A DNA stretch of 64,000 nt from assembly GCA_032622095.1 (NCBI GenBank), contig CP136061.1:1058001-1122000 (forward strand), given 5' to 3'. Each line of letters opens with the position of its first letter. Position 1 is the first letter of the stretch. Shown here one piece after another: positions 36,501 through 51,500 of the stretch. The DNA comes from Siphonodentalium dalli (taxonomy: Eukaryota > Mollusca > Scaphopoda > Gadilida > Siphonodentaliidae). The notes beneath the pieces are model-generated. The model was not told where the DNA came from. It worked only from the letters and a program-made list of their open reading frames with translations, and did no database searches. Made by a program: the position numbers and the translations under genes.

Positions 36501-39500
36501 TGGGGGGGGCAGAACTCTGCCTTGCAGTTTTAATAGCATGATCCATTCCTACCTTGTACTGACGCTCCCTCTTTCGGTAGTTCCGTTGCAACCCCTGTCA
36601 TTGTTGGCATGACTATAGCATCATAATCTTTTAGCACGTCTTCATAAGCTTGTTTTAGTCTCAACACCAGATTATGTCCCTTGTTGTAGAACTTGTTTTG
36701 GTAATGTTCACTCATGTACTCACTGAGTACCATGAGCATGCGTGTGGTGATGGAATAGTCATATGGTCTGAGTGCTGCTCCGCGAGTGGCCGCTTCTGAC
36801 ATGGACCCACAATGGTATCCACGCCAATTAAAGCCACCAGCTGAAATGACGACCGATATTTTAGTTTAACCCTTTCAGTGCCAGAGGCCGATCTCATCGG
36901 CCCTAATTTACGGTCTGTAATAACGGCCCTAAAAAAACAAAACAAAACAAAAATTCTTCAGATTGTTTTTTTTTTTTTTGCTTGAATTTGTTTAGGTATA
37001 CTTAAGCATACTATAGCGAATTTAAAAACAAACTGGATAAAACCTTAGGCGCATGTTATAACTCTAGTATTCATAGTAATAATTTTGATGCCCATGAAAA
37101 ACGTAAGATTCCCTGGCAAAATAAGTCTGGCACTGAAAGAGTTAAAGAAGATAAGAAAAAATTATTAAAATTGTAAAAAATAATAACAAATGATGAAAAA
37201 TTGTTAGGCCATTGCATTCTCTTATATATGCGAGGCGACCTATGGTCGACTTGCATATATAAGAGAATGCATTGGCACAGGGTATATGGGTTGATACAAA
37301 AATCAGACCTGGCACTGAAAGGGTTAAAGATGGATTATCTCTTCCTAAATACATTATATTTAGTTTCCTGTGAATAAATATATATGAGTCGAAAACACCC
37401 GTCCGGAAACGTTTCTATCAATTAATATTTATTATTATCGATATTTTCTGATATAATGCAATAATCAGTTTGGACATTTTTTCATTACTAATTTTTTAAC
37501 ATACCGTGATGACCCGTTCAGAAGATCTCAGATAGAAATAGAGTTCCCCCACCTTCTATGGTCCACGATCCGTAAAATGTTCTAAATTGATCATATGTGT
37601 TTTACCAGAAAATTCGAAATAAAATCAATATTAATTGATAGAAGCGTTTCCGGACAGGGGTATTCGATTCATATTTATTATTTTATACCATGAAACTATA
37701 TAAAACTTGATATATGAAGAGAAAGACCATCTTTTAACACATTTATTCTCTATCAACGATTAAACATGTAAATCACAATATATGTACATCCAACATAGTA
37801 AATATAAATGGGAATAGAAATTGACAGTAAGCTTAAAGGCGTATTGGTGCCATCTCCTATATTTGTATATAGAATTATATGAATTTAAGATATTTTATGA
37901 GGAATTATAGAAGCCTAGATTCACAGAGACGACGTTCTTACTGGCACACCAGACATACCCAACTTCAACTTAAACTTTATTTTAGTCTTTTAACATGGGT
38001 ACATAGAGACCGTTTATAATCATAACATATTTACAATGATAAATGAATCACTTAATATATGTCCTTATTTGGAAGAACCGTATAAGAAAGCCACCGAAGG
38101 CACAAGCCCTGTCCGCCAACGGTAATGTTCAGGAACTATAACCATCAGATAGTGCCGGGTCTCAATCTCTGTCCTCCGCCGCTTTCCATGAACGGTGAAT
38201 CCATGGTGCAATCACTGCACAGAATCGACCCCCATCAACATATGATATATCCACATCGTATTAATGTGCATGCACTTAGGTTGTTATAAGAAGCAGCCCT
38301 TTTGGATTCTTCTACGACTCATTGGGACCAGTGGCATATCAGAACTATGTTTATGGCGCCATCAAGGTTGTCAAAAACTAACTCTTTTAGAGTTGTTCTC
38401 TGACAATTCAGTCTAATTATTCCCGGCCACACGCGTACACATCGTACATTATAGTGGGCATCTTACTGTCCTATTTGTGAGCACTGGAATATATTGTCAG
38501 TATGCTATTAACATGGTATCTTGGTAAACTATCGGCTGTACCCCCACTTGACCCCGGGGAGCAGTAGATGGTTACTGAGTAGGCTCATTGGGGTAATAAT
38601 TTGAGCGCTTTGGGCATCATGGGTTAGGCGCTTTACACAAACTGTACATTATTATTATTATTTATTATCTTGAATCACTATTCCCCCCCCCCCCCCGATA
38701 ACCATTTTGTATGGAATAATGTTGTGGCCAACCTAGAATGGCGGAGAATATGCAACCTGCCAAACGAGAAAACCACCGAAGTGACAAAACAATGTGGCAA
38801 TATATGTGTGTGTCTAGACATTTTGTCGCTTTTGGCGGATTCCTCGTTTGGCGGGTTCCGTTTCCCCACCCATTCTATGTTGGCTCTAACAGTAGTCCAT
38901 AATTTCGTAAATCGCCAGGCAACTGTTGTAAAGGAAACAAAACATATTGCTTGATGTGTGATACGATGGGACATACCGCTTCCCTAATGTCATACATTCT
39001 GCAAATTCTTGTACTATAATGGCGTTATTGCTTGATGTGTGATAAGATTAGACATACCGTTTCCCTTTGTCATACATTATGTAAATCATTGCACTATAAT
39101 GGCGTTATTGCTTGATGTGTGATAAGATTAGACATACCGTTTCCCTTTGTCATACACTCAGTAAATCATTGTACTATAATGGCGTTATTGCTTGATGTGT
39201 GATCAGATTAGACATACCGTTTCCCTTTGTCATACACTCAGTAAATCATTGTACTATATGGCGTTATTGCTTGATGTGTGATCAGATTAGACATACCGTT
39301 TCCCTTTGTCATACACTCAGTAAATCATTGTACTATATGGCGTTATTGCTTGATGTGTGATAAGATTAGACATACCGTTTCCCTTTGTCATACATTCTGT
39401 AAATGATTGTACTATAATGGCGTTATTGCTTGATGTGTGATAAGATTAGACATACCGTTTCCCTTTGTCATACACTCAGTAAAACATTGTACTATAATGG

Positions 39501-42500
39501 CGTTATTGCTTGATGTGTGATAAGATTAGACATACCGTTTCCCTTTGTCATACACTCTGTAAATCATTGTACTATAATGGCGTTATTGCTTGATGTGTCA
39601 TAAGATTAGACATACCGTTTCCCTTTGTCATACACTCTGTAAATCATTGTACTATAACGCGTTATTGCTTGATGTGTGATACGATGGGACATACCGTTTC
39701 CCTTTGTCGTACACTCTGTAAATTATTGTACTATAAAGGCGTTATTACTTGATGTGTGATAAATTAGACATACCGTTTCCCTTTCTCGTACACTATGTAA
39801 ATGCTTGTACTATAACGGCGTTATTGCTTGATGTGTGATACAATTAGACATACCGTTACCCTTTGTCATACACTCTGTAAATCATTGTACTATAATGGCG
39901 TTATTGCTTGATGTGTCATAAGATTAGACATACCGTTTCCCTTTGTCATACACTCTGTAAATCATTGTACTATAACGCGTTATTGCTTGATGTGTGATAC
40001 GATGGGACATACCGTTTCCCTTTGTCGTACACTCTGTAAATTATTGTACTATAAAGGCGTTATTACTTGATGTGTGATAAATTAGACATACCGTTTCCCT
40101 TTGTCGTACACTATGTAAATGCTTGTACTATAACGGCGTTATTGCTTGATGTGTGATACAATTAGACATACCGTTACCCTTTGTCATACACTCTGTAAAT
40201 CATTGTACTATAATGGCGTTATTGCTTGATGTTTGATAAGGTGGGACATACCGTTTCCCTTTGTCATACACTCTGTAAATCATTGTACTATAATGGCGTT
40301 ATTGCTTGATGTTTGATAAGGTGGGACATACCGTTTCCCTTTGTCATACACTCTGTAAATTCTTGTACTATAACGGCGTTCCATATCGGCATCCCTGAAA
40401 GCAGACGACAGATTCGACACAAGCTCCATGCAGAGTTCAGTCCCCTTCGATGCAGAACTTAGCTCCATGCAGAGTTCAGTCCCCTGCTATGCATGACTTA
40501 ACGCTGCCAGCACGTACGCAGAATGAGAGGAAATCACTTATTATTTTATTTGAGACTTGTATATAGGTTACAATTCATTCTGCATCATTTGAAAAATGTC
40601 AAGATCAAGCCAGAATAAATTGTAACTGACAGAACACTTCAATAAAAAATGTTAGATTTAATTACGAAAAAATACGAATGCCTGCAGCGGTCAGACATAG
40701 CGTAGCGAGGGGACTGAACTCTGCAGCTTCGATTCTACAATGTGTTTTATAATTATAAATAGATCTTAATTTCTTAAATGTATATATATCGCATTGGTAA
40801 CGCGGATGCCGTGGCTCCGTCGTTAAGCTGCATTACACTGGTTAGAGAATAAAAAGTTCAGAAGATATCAATCGAATTTTCTAACTGCAAACTGTCAGAC
40901 GCACTCGAATCTTCAAATTAAATATAGGTAACTTGGAAATGGCATCAAGACATGCCAATTCGAAATATTTCCGACCGAGCGGTAGGAATGTGTTTTATTG
41001 AGGTATGAAACCCATGGCAGTGACAGTAACTGTTGGAAATTATTGCCGAATTAACATTCATGATTTTGTGTGGAGTTCAATCAAGTGCTATATGAATAAT
41101 AATTAATAAATTATTACCATCCGAATGCATTGGAATTGACACTTCATCTACCACCATTCCTAAACTTTTTAATTTTTGGCAGGCAGCTTTAACACACTCG
41201 CTAACTTCTGGCTTTGATTGTTTGAACCCCTCTGTGCACATTGCAATCTTCTTTCCTTTCATATCGACATCAAGCTGTGGAAACAGAATCATAAGCACAA
41301 CATGCAAGTGTTTCTATCACGATGGGGAAATCATGTGATTTCGATGTTGGTGAGTACCACGCAGTAAAATGGCCGAAGCTAGTGCAAACGCACAAAAACA
41401 TAATGAAGTGACACAAAATATTGCATTTTAACTGTTTCGAGCATATGATAGTTTATTTTTAAAACAAGTTGATACTATATTTATTCAGAAATACTCAGTC
41501 GGAGGTTCGTGGAATACACCAGTCCATACATCTAGGACAATCCTTCGTCTGACAATTTTGGTCAGAATGTTAGAGGAAACAACTGTGAGTTTGGACACAA
41601 ATGTAACACACGGATATTCACATTTTCGCACCAGTTTCTATATACATCGATCCATTTTAGTCAGCGGATAAATGAGTTGACTATTTTCTTACTTGAGAAT
41701 GTTTTTATATTTCAAAAGGTTATACATGTCGCAATTTCTAGAACATGACAGAAACATCACTACCAAATCTCAAAGAAGTGTGCATGTGGTGTCCTACGAA
41801 CTTTCTACCCAGGATAGTGTGGGGAAGTGTATATACATGTATACAGAAGCAGAAACAAGAGGCAGAATGTGGATCTCCGTGACCCAGTGGTTAGCGTGTC
41901 GGATTTGCTGTCAAAACATCGAGATGGTCTATTGTATCGGGGAAATTATCGCTTTGATAACCTTTGGCGAATGTGGTATATTTTAGGTCGTCTTGAAAAC
42001 TTTTGTACCTATTAGACTGAAATTTTGTTTATCGTATTTTAAGATGTGCAGCAGGACATGGTCAAAATTTGGGCGCAATCGGACATAAGGGTGATATATT
42101 TTAAACGCACCAATGGCGTTATAGAGTTAGACATAGCGTTAGGCTTGTATATACAGGACTAATGGATTGCCCGTCACAAACATGACATGCAGGAAATTAA
42201 TATAATAGTCATCACTATTGATTCACTAACGATATAAAGAAAGAGTTTGTCCGGAATTTGGCTTTGGTCTTTTAAATTTTGTAATGACGGATGCCGCTGA
42301 AAACACATTCGTCTTCGTCTTGTATCAGTGAAAATATCGTCTTGACAACCTTAGGGAAACGCTTTATGTCTCAGGTCGTCTTGAATATACCGATTGGCCT
42401 GAAATTTTGCGTGTCGCATATTAAGATGAATATGCTGCAGGACATGGTCAAAATATGAGTGCAATCGGTCATGAGGGCGATGCATTGTTTTAATAAAAAG

Positions 42501-45500
42501 AATATTCCTGCAAATGGCTGCGAGAAAATAAATTATTTCTTATATCGGGTAAAGGACCAACACAACAACAATATTATTTAACCACGTTTTCAATAATCTG
42601 GCAGACATAAATACTCAGTACTGATCCATCTTGTCAGAACTTATGTAGTTTTATGGTGATTATTCTTTTAAAAAAGTTCTGCAAATGGCTGCCAAAACAA
42701 AACTAAAATATGCCATGAAAATTTTTATTTTCTCGCAGACAGTCATGGTTTCTGATAGTAGGCTGAGCGCATACCCTAACTGTGTTCACAGTCTAGAAAA
42801 TGCAGCGTGTTTTTTTGGAAAATATTTCCTATCAAACTGTCTATCGCCCTACATGAAAACATAGTTACTTTTATTTTTTTTATCTATCATATAGTGAGAA
42901 TACATACGAGTTGTTATAATACTATAGCATACATTGGTTATAAATGATGTTTTGTTCCCTTCAGATTGATTGCTTGAAGTTGAGATTTTTTTAATTCACG
43001 AATGTGGCGCCTTATTAAATAAATGGATAGGAAATTATATATTAAGCAAAATATTTGATGGTTTAAAGGACTTTGAACATAATTTATTTAATTTTAGTAA
43101 TTTTTTTCAATAACAAAAATTATGTTATTTTGTATTTATAGGTCTAGTTTAGATGTTTTTATATAGGAAGCCTGCCATTTATACGAGAATACTCATATTA
43201 TAACAAACGAGAGACCATGTGATCCTTACCAACTTTGTATATTCAGGTACTTTTATGTCTGGACTCTGTCTTGGGTCCAAACCGCCGTCGTAGCCAGCAA
43301 TGGTCTGAATAAAGAAAACAATTATCTTGTCATATACCAATCCAAAATCTACCATGTAATTAAATCAGCTGTAGGTGAGAATACTGCTGAACACTCGATT
43401 GAATGGCCTGCTTTTAAGGATGCCATGTAGCCGAGGTCGTGGCCCATGGTGATTATGGTGGATGCCACAATCGCAATCTGCATTAGATGATGAGTTTGTG
43501 GGTTCTAATACCTGATATGGGCGAAAATCGAGACTGATTTTCAAGCTTGATTTGAGTTGAGGGACATATCGATGTCTATTTCGGTCGCAACATTGCCATT
43601 TCAACAGAAAATTAGTATTTTTTCAGGAACATATGCACAACCTACCAAGTCTCATACATTCTTGTGTAAACGTCCTCATCGTGTAGTCACCAAAATGTAC
43701 TTTGATAATTGCCCATACGCAAAGATGGGACATGGGGACATTTCCAATGGCACCCCCATCCCATTGAACATTGGACCAGGTTTAAACCCAAGTTTCACAA
43801 AAATCCATTGGTATTCCCACACTTTGGGTTGGACAACTGTTTGAAATTTCCAACCTGACAACCCACTAATGTTGGAAAATTTCAAATAACAATTTCCGAT
43901 CACATAAAATATGCTAGTGTTGGTCTAAAAAAAAAAAAAAAATGATAAAAAAAAAAAACCCTGTATGGAGCCCCATACAGGTGGCAGCTTGTATAGCTGA
44001 GTGTCGTCTGCTCATGTCTGTGAGAGGCTCCATAAGGGTAATTAGATTGTATAAAATCACGATATGTTATTTTTGTTTATCTTTATCAGCAGTTATAAAA
44101 ATAATATAAAATTTGTTAGGCCAAAGCATTCTCTTATATATGCGAGTTGACTCGCATATATAAGAGAATGCATTGGCACAGGGTATTTGTACAATGTAGT
44201 TTATATGTAACTCTTGTTGCAGTATTGGTTGGAAAATCAAGAGGTGTGAACATTTTGACAAAAGTTGTGGGGGGTAGACACAATCCCAATCCCAAACAGC
44301 CAGCTGCCCCCCATGGCACTGGACCGCTTACATGTAATGGATAGAGTGCCCTCGTCTGAGTGTATAACTACATCATTTACATTGGGGAAACTACCCTTCT
44401 GATGAGTGGGCCCTTGTCCATAATGAATCGTATCGAAATAAGTTTAATAACTAATTCGTGGCCATATTGGATCCATCCAGCCCTGTTCCGTGGTTTTAGT
44501 GCTGCAGGTCAAAGTTCTTGAGTAGCATTTCCATATGTGGAGCTTATTAATATTCATGACTTCCATATATGGAAATGTTACTCCAGAACTTTGACCTGTA
44601 GCACTAAAACCACCGAACAGGGCTGGGTGGATCCAATATGGCCGCGTCTCAGTGACAAGGAGTATACATGTAGATTTCCAATCGTGTTTAAACGAGATCA
44701 CTGATATATTGGATCCATCCACCCCCGTTCCGCTCATTCAGTGCTACATGTAAACGTTCTGAAGGAGCTTTTGAATATTCGTTAATTTGATATATCGAAT
44801 ATTCAAAGCTCTTGATCCACGGAATGGGGGTTGGGTGGATCCAATACTCTCAGTGAACTTGCTTATTACATTATTTAATTAGTAGAGAACTTTTGCGGCA
44901 ATTCACAATTGTTTTGCACCTTTAAGAAAGAATAAAGTATATTACCTCCAACAACAAGGCACAGTCATGCACCGTCCGAGCCATCGGCCCTGTGAAGTCT
45001 AGCGTGATGCATATGGGGTAGATGCCCGTGTAAGGCACGAGGCCCCAGGTGGGCTTCAGACCTACGATTCCGCAGTACGATGAAGGAATCCTAATAGATC
45101 CTCCCTGGTCGCCTCCTATCGCCATGTCGATTTCACCCAACTGCACCTGTCATAGGAATTTTCATTGATATAACAAGATAGTCAATGACTGTGGGTCACT
45201 CACCAGACTGTAAAGACTGAGAAGACTGGGACTATGATGACTACCGGTTGAACAGTCAGTACTTGACAAAATCACTTAAGACAAGTAGTTCTAAACATGG
45301 ATATAACTGGAGGTTCTCAGATGAGCAGGGCTCTTCACCTTGAACTTTCTAATTGCACACCACTGACAAATCTCCAACATCTTACTGTTTAAAGAAGACA
45401 ACCATCCCGGTACCACAGTACTAAGTTCACAAAAATCCTTTTCACACCCCTCTTAGGTTGAAATTTACACAACCTGACACCCCATTAAGTTATAATTTGT

Positions 45501-48500
45501 GGCCAATTCTGTCCAACAGTTTAACCTGAAGTGGGAACATATGGACTGTTGATTTAAAAACATACATGTTGGAAAATCAAACCAAACTATGATAACAATT
45601 CTAACCTATTTTGGTGTGAACATCTAATCTACAACTATTGTTGTATCAGGCAGGGGGGGGTCTGGAAAAAATTGCACATATAGGGCCCAAAAAGTTTTTT
45701 TCCGACCTCGAGGGACCCACCACCCCCATTTTTGCAAAAAAAATATTTTTTTCCTCCAAAATTTTGGGGACCCACACCCCCGTTTCTCATGTTTTTATAA
45801 AAATTTCAGAGGTTTTTTTTAGCCGTTCTTCAATAACTGTGTTAACTGCCTTACTAATTGGTAAACACAGATCAGAAAAACGAAAAATATACTGTAATTC
45901 CATGTGTTTCCTGGTGTTCAGTATCTAACAACAATATTAATTAAGCATTGTGTAGGTACACTATGTCACAAATTGCCCTAGACCCAATTATAGCCTTAAT
46001 ATATCGAGTGTGTTGTGTCTGACAGAGAACACTGGCCAGTGTAAATAGTGGTAAACAGGTCAGGGGTTACACAATTATATGTGCATGGTCAAAGAACTCT
46101 TTAGTCTTATCCAACGGGATGGGGTGGGGAGGGGAATTGTTTTTTGGTTATGTATACACATAGATATATGGTTATTATACTGCCCGATATTAGTCGGCGG
46201 TATATAGTTGACGTCTCGAGTCGTCTGTCCGTACAAACATTTTGAATTTTAACTCAAGAGTCAGTTGTCATATTTGATGCCCTATGGCATGGTGACGGAC
46301 CAGAAATGGGGGACGAATATGCATAATATCGCGGGTTGTGACCACCAATGCCTACCAGAGTTATGGGCCCTGTTCGACTTTACGAAATTCAGTCCATAAC
46401 AAGTTTTTGCAATATAAGTTAAGTGTCGGTTGTCAAATTTTGATGTGGTTTGGTATGGTGATAGACCAGAATGAAGAATTGAATGTCATTTCTCAATGCA
46501 TCTGAATGCATCACATTATTTCAGTTCATCTATTTGTAAGTGATAACAGTATACAATTAGTATTTTAGTTTCGTCTTGTTGAGCAGTAAAGCTCCCAGAT
46601 GTATTAAGTTCGGAAATTCAATGAGAATAGCGTCACCTTCATTTGGGATTGTCTGAGCAGTAAACCATCATAACCAATTCATTTTTATTTGGATAATTGT
46701 TGCAAATTAACATTACTTGCAATCATTCAAGATGAGAAATAACCAGAAGGAATGAATTTGACTACATGCCAGAACAAGACAGTATTTCAGACATTAGAAA
46801 TTTATGAGATACCCTTTTCAATTTAATGTTATGCAACAATCAGGTTAATGATATCTACTAGTAGTCATCATTGAGTATTCACCATGTAGTATCCAATTTG
46901 TAATAGAGTTTTTTTGTTTTATTACTTTTATTCAGATAATACAACTGGGTAATATATTAATTTTGTTACTAAATATTTCTTCCGTTGATCATAAGTTTCC
47001 TGAACCGTAATACGGTGGTCCACTGTGAAGTGGTCCGGGATACTGTGAAATCCAGAATGTTGCTAAATCTGAAGCTAAAGAGTCACTTTAGCTGCCTATA
47101 TAGCCCTATACCAACAAGCATGGTACTAACATGCTTACAAACAACATTACATGGTCAGTACTTGTAAATTGTTTGAAAAAAACCCATTTTGGAAAATAAT
47201 TACAAGCACCATTTTTTCCGCCTCTGGACCACCCACCCACCCCGGCCCTATATACGGAATTTTTTTGCAGACCCCCCCCCTGTATCAGGTATGAAATTTT
47301 CACGTGGTTAAACTTTGATCAAAGTAGGGGGTCAAAACTCCACCCCCTCTACACTCCCTCGGATCATATGGCCATGATCAACGCTCTGAAAAATATTCCA
47401 GGAGTAAATAAACCTGAGTGACATTATGTCTTCAAGCTGCCGTGAGCAAATGTCGCAAATTGCAAAAGAAAAACAAAAGTGGCTCAAGAAAATGTGCTAG
47501 TGGTTAAAGAAAGTGGCTCAAAGAATTTAGGTGTGTGGCTCTTAAAATAACTGCCGTCGGACTAGACTGGTGCGACTCAAGAACAAACTAAAAAAATTTA
47601 GTGTCAAACTTTTCAGAATGTTTTTGGATAGAATGATCATTACTCTTCAAAATAAAAAAAATGGGCCACCTTGAAAATGTCCTTGAATCCAAGATGGCTG
47701 CCAAAATCCAAGATGGCCGCCATAAGGCCAATTTTCCTATCTTGTATCACATTGATGGTGCTGAATTTAGGTTTTATCAGCATGAAACCTTAATATATGC
47801 ATGACTAAACTGTTGCCAGATGATAACTTGATAAAAACACTAACAAACCAACCATATTGATGATAATTTTGATTCAAAATGGCCGCCAAAATCCTAAATG
47901 GCCACCATAAGGCCAATTTTCCTATCATGTATAATGTTGCTGGGACTGAAAGTTAGTCTTATCAGCATGCAACATTGATGATTGTATGTCTTATTCATTC
48001 TTAGATGATGAATTAATAAAAAAAAATATATATATTAACCACATTAACGATGACTGTTATTTCAAAATGGCCGCCATATTTCAAAATGGCCACCATGAGG
48101 CCAATGTTCCTATCTTGTATCACATTGATGGTGTTGAATTTAGGTTTTATCAGCATGAAACCTTAATATATGCATGACTAAACTGTTGTCAGATAATAAC
48201 TTGATAAAATATAATAACAAACCAACCATATTGATGATGATTTTGTTCGAAAATGGCCACCAAAATCCAAAATGGCCGCCATAAGGCCAATTTTCCTATC
48301 ATGTGTAATGTTGCTGGGACTGAAAGTTAGTCTTATCAGCATGAAACATTGATGTTTGTACGTCTTAATTATTCTTAGATGATGAGTTAATAAAAAAAAC
48401 TAATATATTAACCACTTTAATGATGAATGTTATTTCAAAATGGCCACCATAAGGCTAATTTTCCTATCATGTGTTATGTTTCTGGGACATAAAGTTAGTC

Positions 48501-51500
48501 TTAAATTATCAGAATGAAACATTGATATATGTACATCTTAATTGTTCTTAGCTGATGAATTAATAAAAGATACTAATAAATTAACCACATTAATGATGAA
48601 TTTTAGTTCAAAATGGTCGCCAGAATCCAAAATGGCCACCATAAGGGCAATTTTCTTGTCATATGTAATGTTGCTGTGAATGAAAGTTAGTCTTAGCAGT
48701 ATGAAACATTGATGTATGTATGTCTTAATTGTTCTTAAATGATGAATTAATAACAAAAAACTAATGTTAACCACATTGATAATGAATGTTATTTCAAAAT
48801 GGCCACCAAAATCCAAAATGGCCACCATTTGTTTAATTTTCCTATCATGTGTAATGATGCTGGGACTGAAAGTTGGCCTTATCAGCATGAAACCTTGATG
48901 CATGTATGTCTTAATAGTTCTTAGATGGTGGATTAATATAAAAAACCTAATAAAATGACCACATTGATAATGAATATATTACACAATGGCCGCCAAAATC
49001 GAAAACGGCCGCCACAAGTTCAATTTTCCTAACGTGTGTAATATTGCTGTTACTGAAAGTTAGTCTTATCGGCATGAAACATTGATGTTTGTATGTCTTA
49101 ACTGTTCTTAAATTATGAATTAATAAAAAAAATGGACCGCATTAATAATGAATGTTATTTCAAAATGGACGCCATATGGTCAATTGTCCTACCATGTGTT
49201 ATGTTGCTGGGACTTAAAGTTAGTCTTATCAGCATGAAACATTAATGTATGTATGTCTTGAAGATGGTCTATCTCTTCACATAACAAGTTTTATATAGAT
49301 TCGTGGGTATAAAATGATAAATATGAATATAACACCTCTGTTCAGAGACGCTTAGAACTATCAATTAATTTTGATTCTATTTGTAATATTTTTTATGCGA
49401 TGATTAAATGGGACATACATTTGTTACTATTTTAGAACAGACCGTTCAGGCGATATCAGGTAGTGGTTATTCGAGTTTACCCATTGCACTGAAGATTAAA
49501 TGTCCCAGATTGATTGTTTGTATTGTTGAATTCCATAGTTATAAGCGATAATGAGTCAAATTAAAGTTTATTTATGACAAAATTACACAATAAAATTTCT
49601 GGTCTCTGTTAACAGTAACCACTATTGGTGGTTAGATAAACGATTACACATGTTTATACCAGAACATATGATCAAAATATAATCAATATAATATATTATA
49701 CCATGTAAACTATATAACACGTGTTTGCAAAGAGATTGACCATCTTTAATTGTTCTTAGACAATGAATTAATAAAATGAAAGTGTCAATGACACTGTAGC
49801 TCAATGTGGAGAGGGGATAATGTCATATCTTAGAGTCAATGGAGCAATAAGGAATGTGGAAAGTTTAAATGTTTAAGTTATACGAGATGTCAACCCAGAG
49901 AGACATCTGAAGTTTGGGATCAATGGTCAATCGGATGTAAAAATAATGTTAGCTGTAGGGCAAGCCGAGGGATTTAGTCATGCAAAAAGTAAAATCAAAG
50001 ATTGCTGTTGGCGGCCATATTTTTCAATGAAATTAAAAAATATATATTACAGCTTCAATGAAGTTTGGTGATTATCACATCAGGGATGTGGCCTGTAGGT
50101 ATGCCACAGGATTTAGTCACGCGAAAAGTAAAATATAAGGGGCTTCCGGCGACGATGTTTTTCATTAAAAACAAGGAAACAGATATGCTTGGCGACTCTT
50201 TCCTGAGGGATGTAACATTCGTAACGGTTGGTGCAGAGGGGAGTAAATGCCTGCCTAGTTCATGGAGGGTGACGACGACGATATGATTATGAAGATCGCG
50301 ACGACAATGATTATATGTGGTGATGATAATGATGATTATTATTATTATGACGATGAAATTGGTGATGATGAAAATGTTCATTATGACGCTCGCTGTACGT
50401 GTATATTTTGTACATTCAACATTTCTTCATTCTATCTATCTTTTGTATTTAATTTTGTTTTCTCGTGTCAAATTGGATCAGAGAATGAAGCAACTATTAC
50501 GGCAATATTCACTGAGAACACCACTTTACACATCATACCTCTTCCCCAAAATGGCAGTGTGATCAACTCCTATACGGAGAGAATGTAGGCGATAATGGAC
50601 ACCCTTGAATTATAGCACATCTTAGTTTGCGCTGAAGAGGCCATCCACAGCAAACTTCTGATAATGTCATGGATATAGAATGGAACATATGACAAGATTG
50701 ATCCTTCTGGCATACGCCTTCGCTCAAATACACATTGTCTGTGACTCACGGCCATATTGGATCCATCCAGTCTGCTCTGTTGTTTAGTGTTACAGGTCAA
50801 ATATCTGGAGTATCATTCCATATATGGAATTCATGAATATTCAAAAGCTCCAGATATGGAATGCTACTCCAGAACTATGACCTGTAACACTAAAAACGGA
50901 ATGGGGCTGTATGGATCCAATATGGCCGCGACCCAGTGACAAGGCTTATTAGGCCATCTCACACATGGTGGACGAAGGTTGACCACATGCGTTATGCCAG
51001 CATACAAATAGTTTGCAGCTTCTACCGAGACGGTGTGTGCGTTCATGCCGGCTTACCATATCTTAACCGGGTGCGACACAACTTCATACCAATATAGAAT
51101 CAGGAAAATGAGTTATCTGAAGAAGATGATCAGTCATAAGAAAATGGGACTGTTAAAAACCCTTGGTTCATCGAAGACAACCTGTTCTGATATCCGCGTT
51201 GCCCAAACACTCATACGATGATATGTATACATAGCGTCACAGATAACAACTCCATAACTACAACAATGGTTTGAATGCTTAACCCTTTACCCAACAGAAG
51301 GGCCCTGTACCAATGCATTCTCTTATATATGCGAGTCGACCATAGGTCGCCTCGCATATATAAGAGAATGCATTGGCTTAACACATTACAAATTATAAAA
51401 TTGTTAAAGAATGTAAGAAAAAATGGTAAAAAGTGTTAAAAAACGATTTTTTTAGGCCAATGCATTCTCTTATATATGCGAGGCGACCTATGGTCGACTC

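Noticed and set aside
38948-40331. CRISPR-like regular array
   Set aside because: Units are contiguous with no unique spacers, the genome is eukaryotic and the unit derives from the neighbouring exon.
40280-40468. 62-codon minus-strand frame [12 protein letters not shown]...
   Set aside because: Wrong frame across the true 63-bp amidase exon; the splice sites and family match select the other frame.
41870-41935. tRNA-like CCCAGTGGTTAGCGTG
   Set aside because: Only an A-box-like head; no B box or acceptor pairing seen. At most a SINE remnant.
50055-50588. 108-codon frames on both strands
   Set aside because: Overlap family K repeat and a GAT/ATT low-complexity tract.
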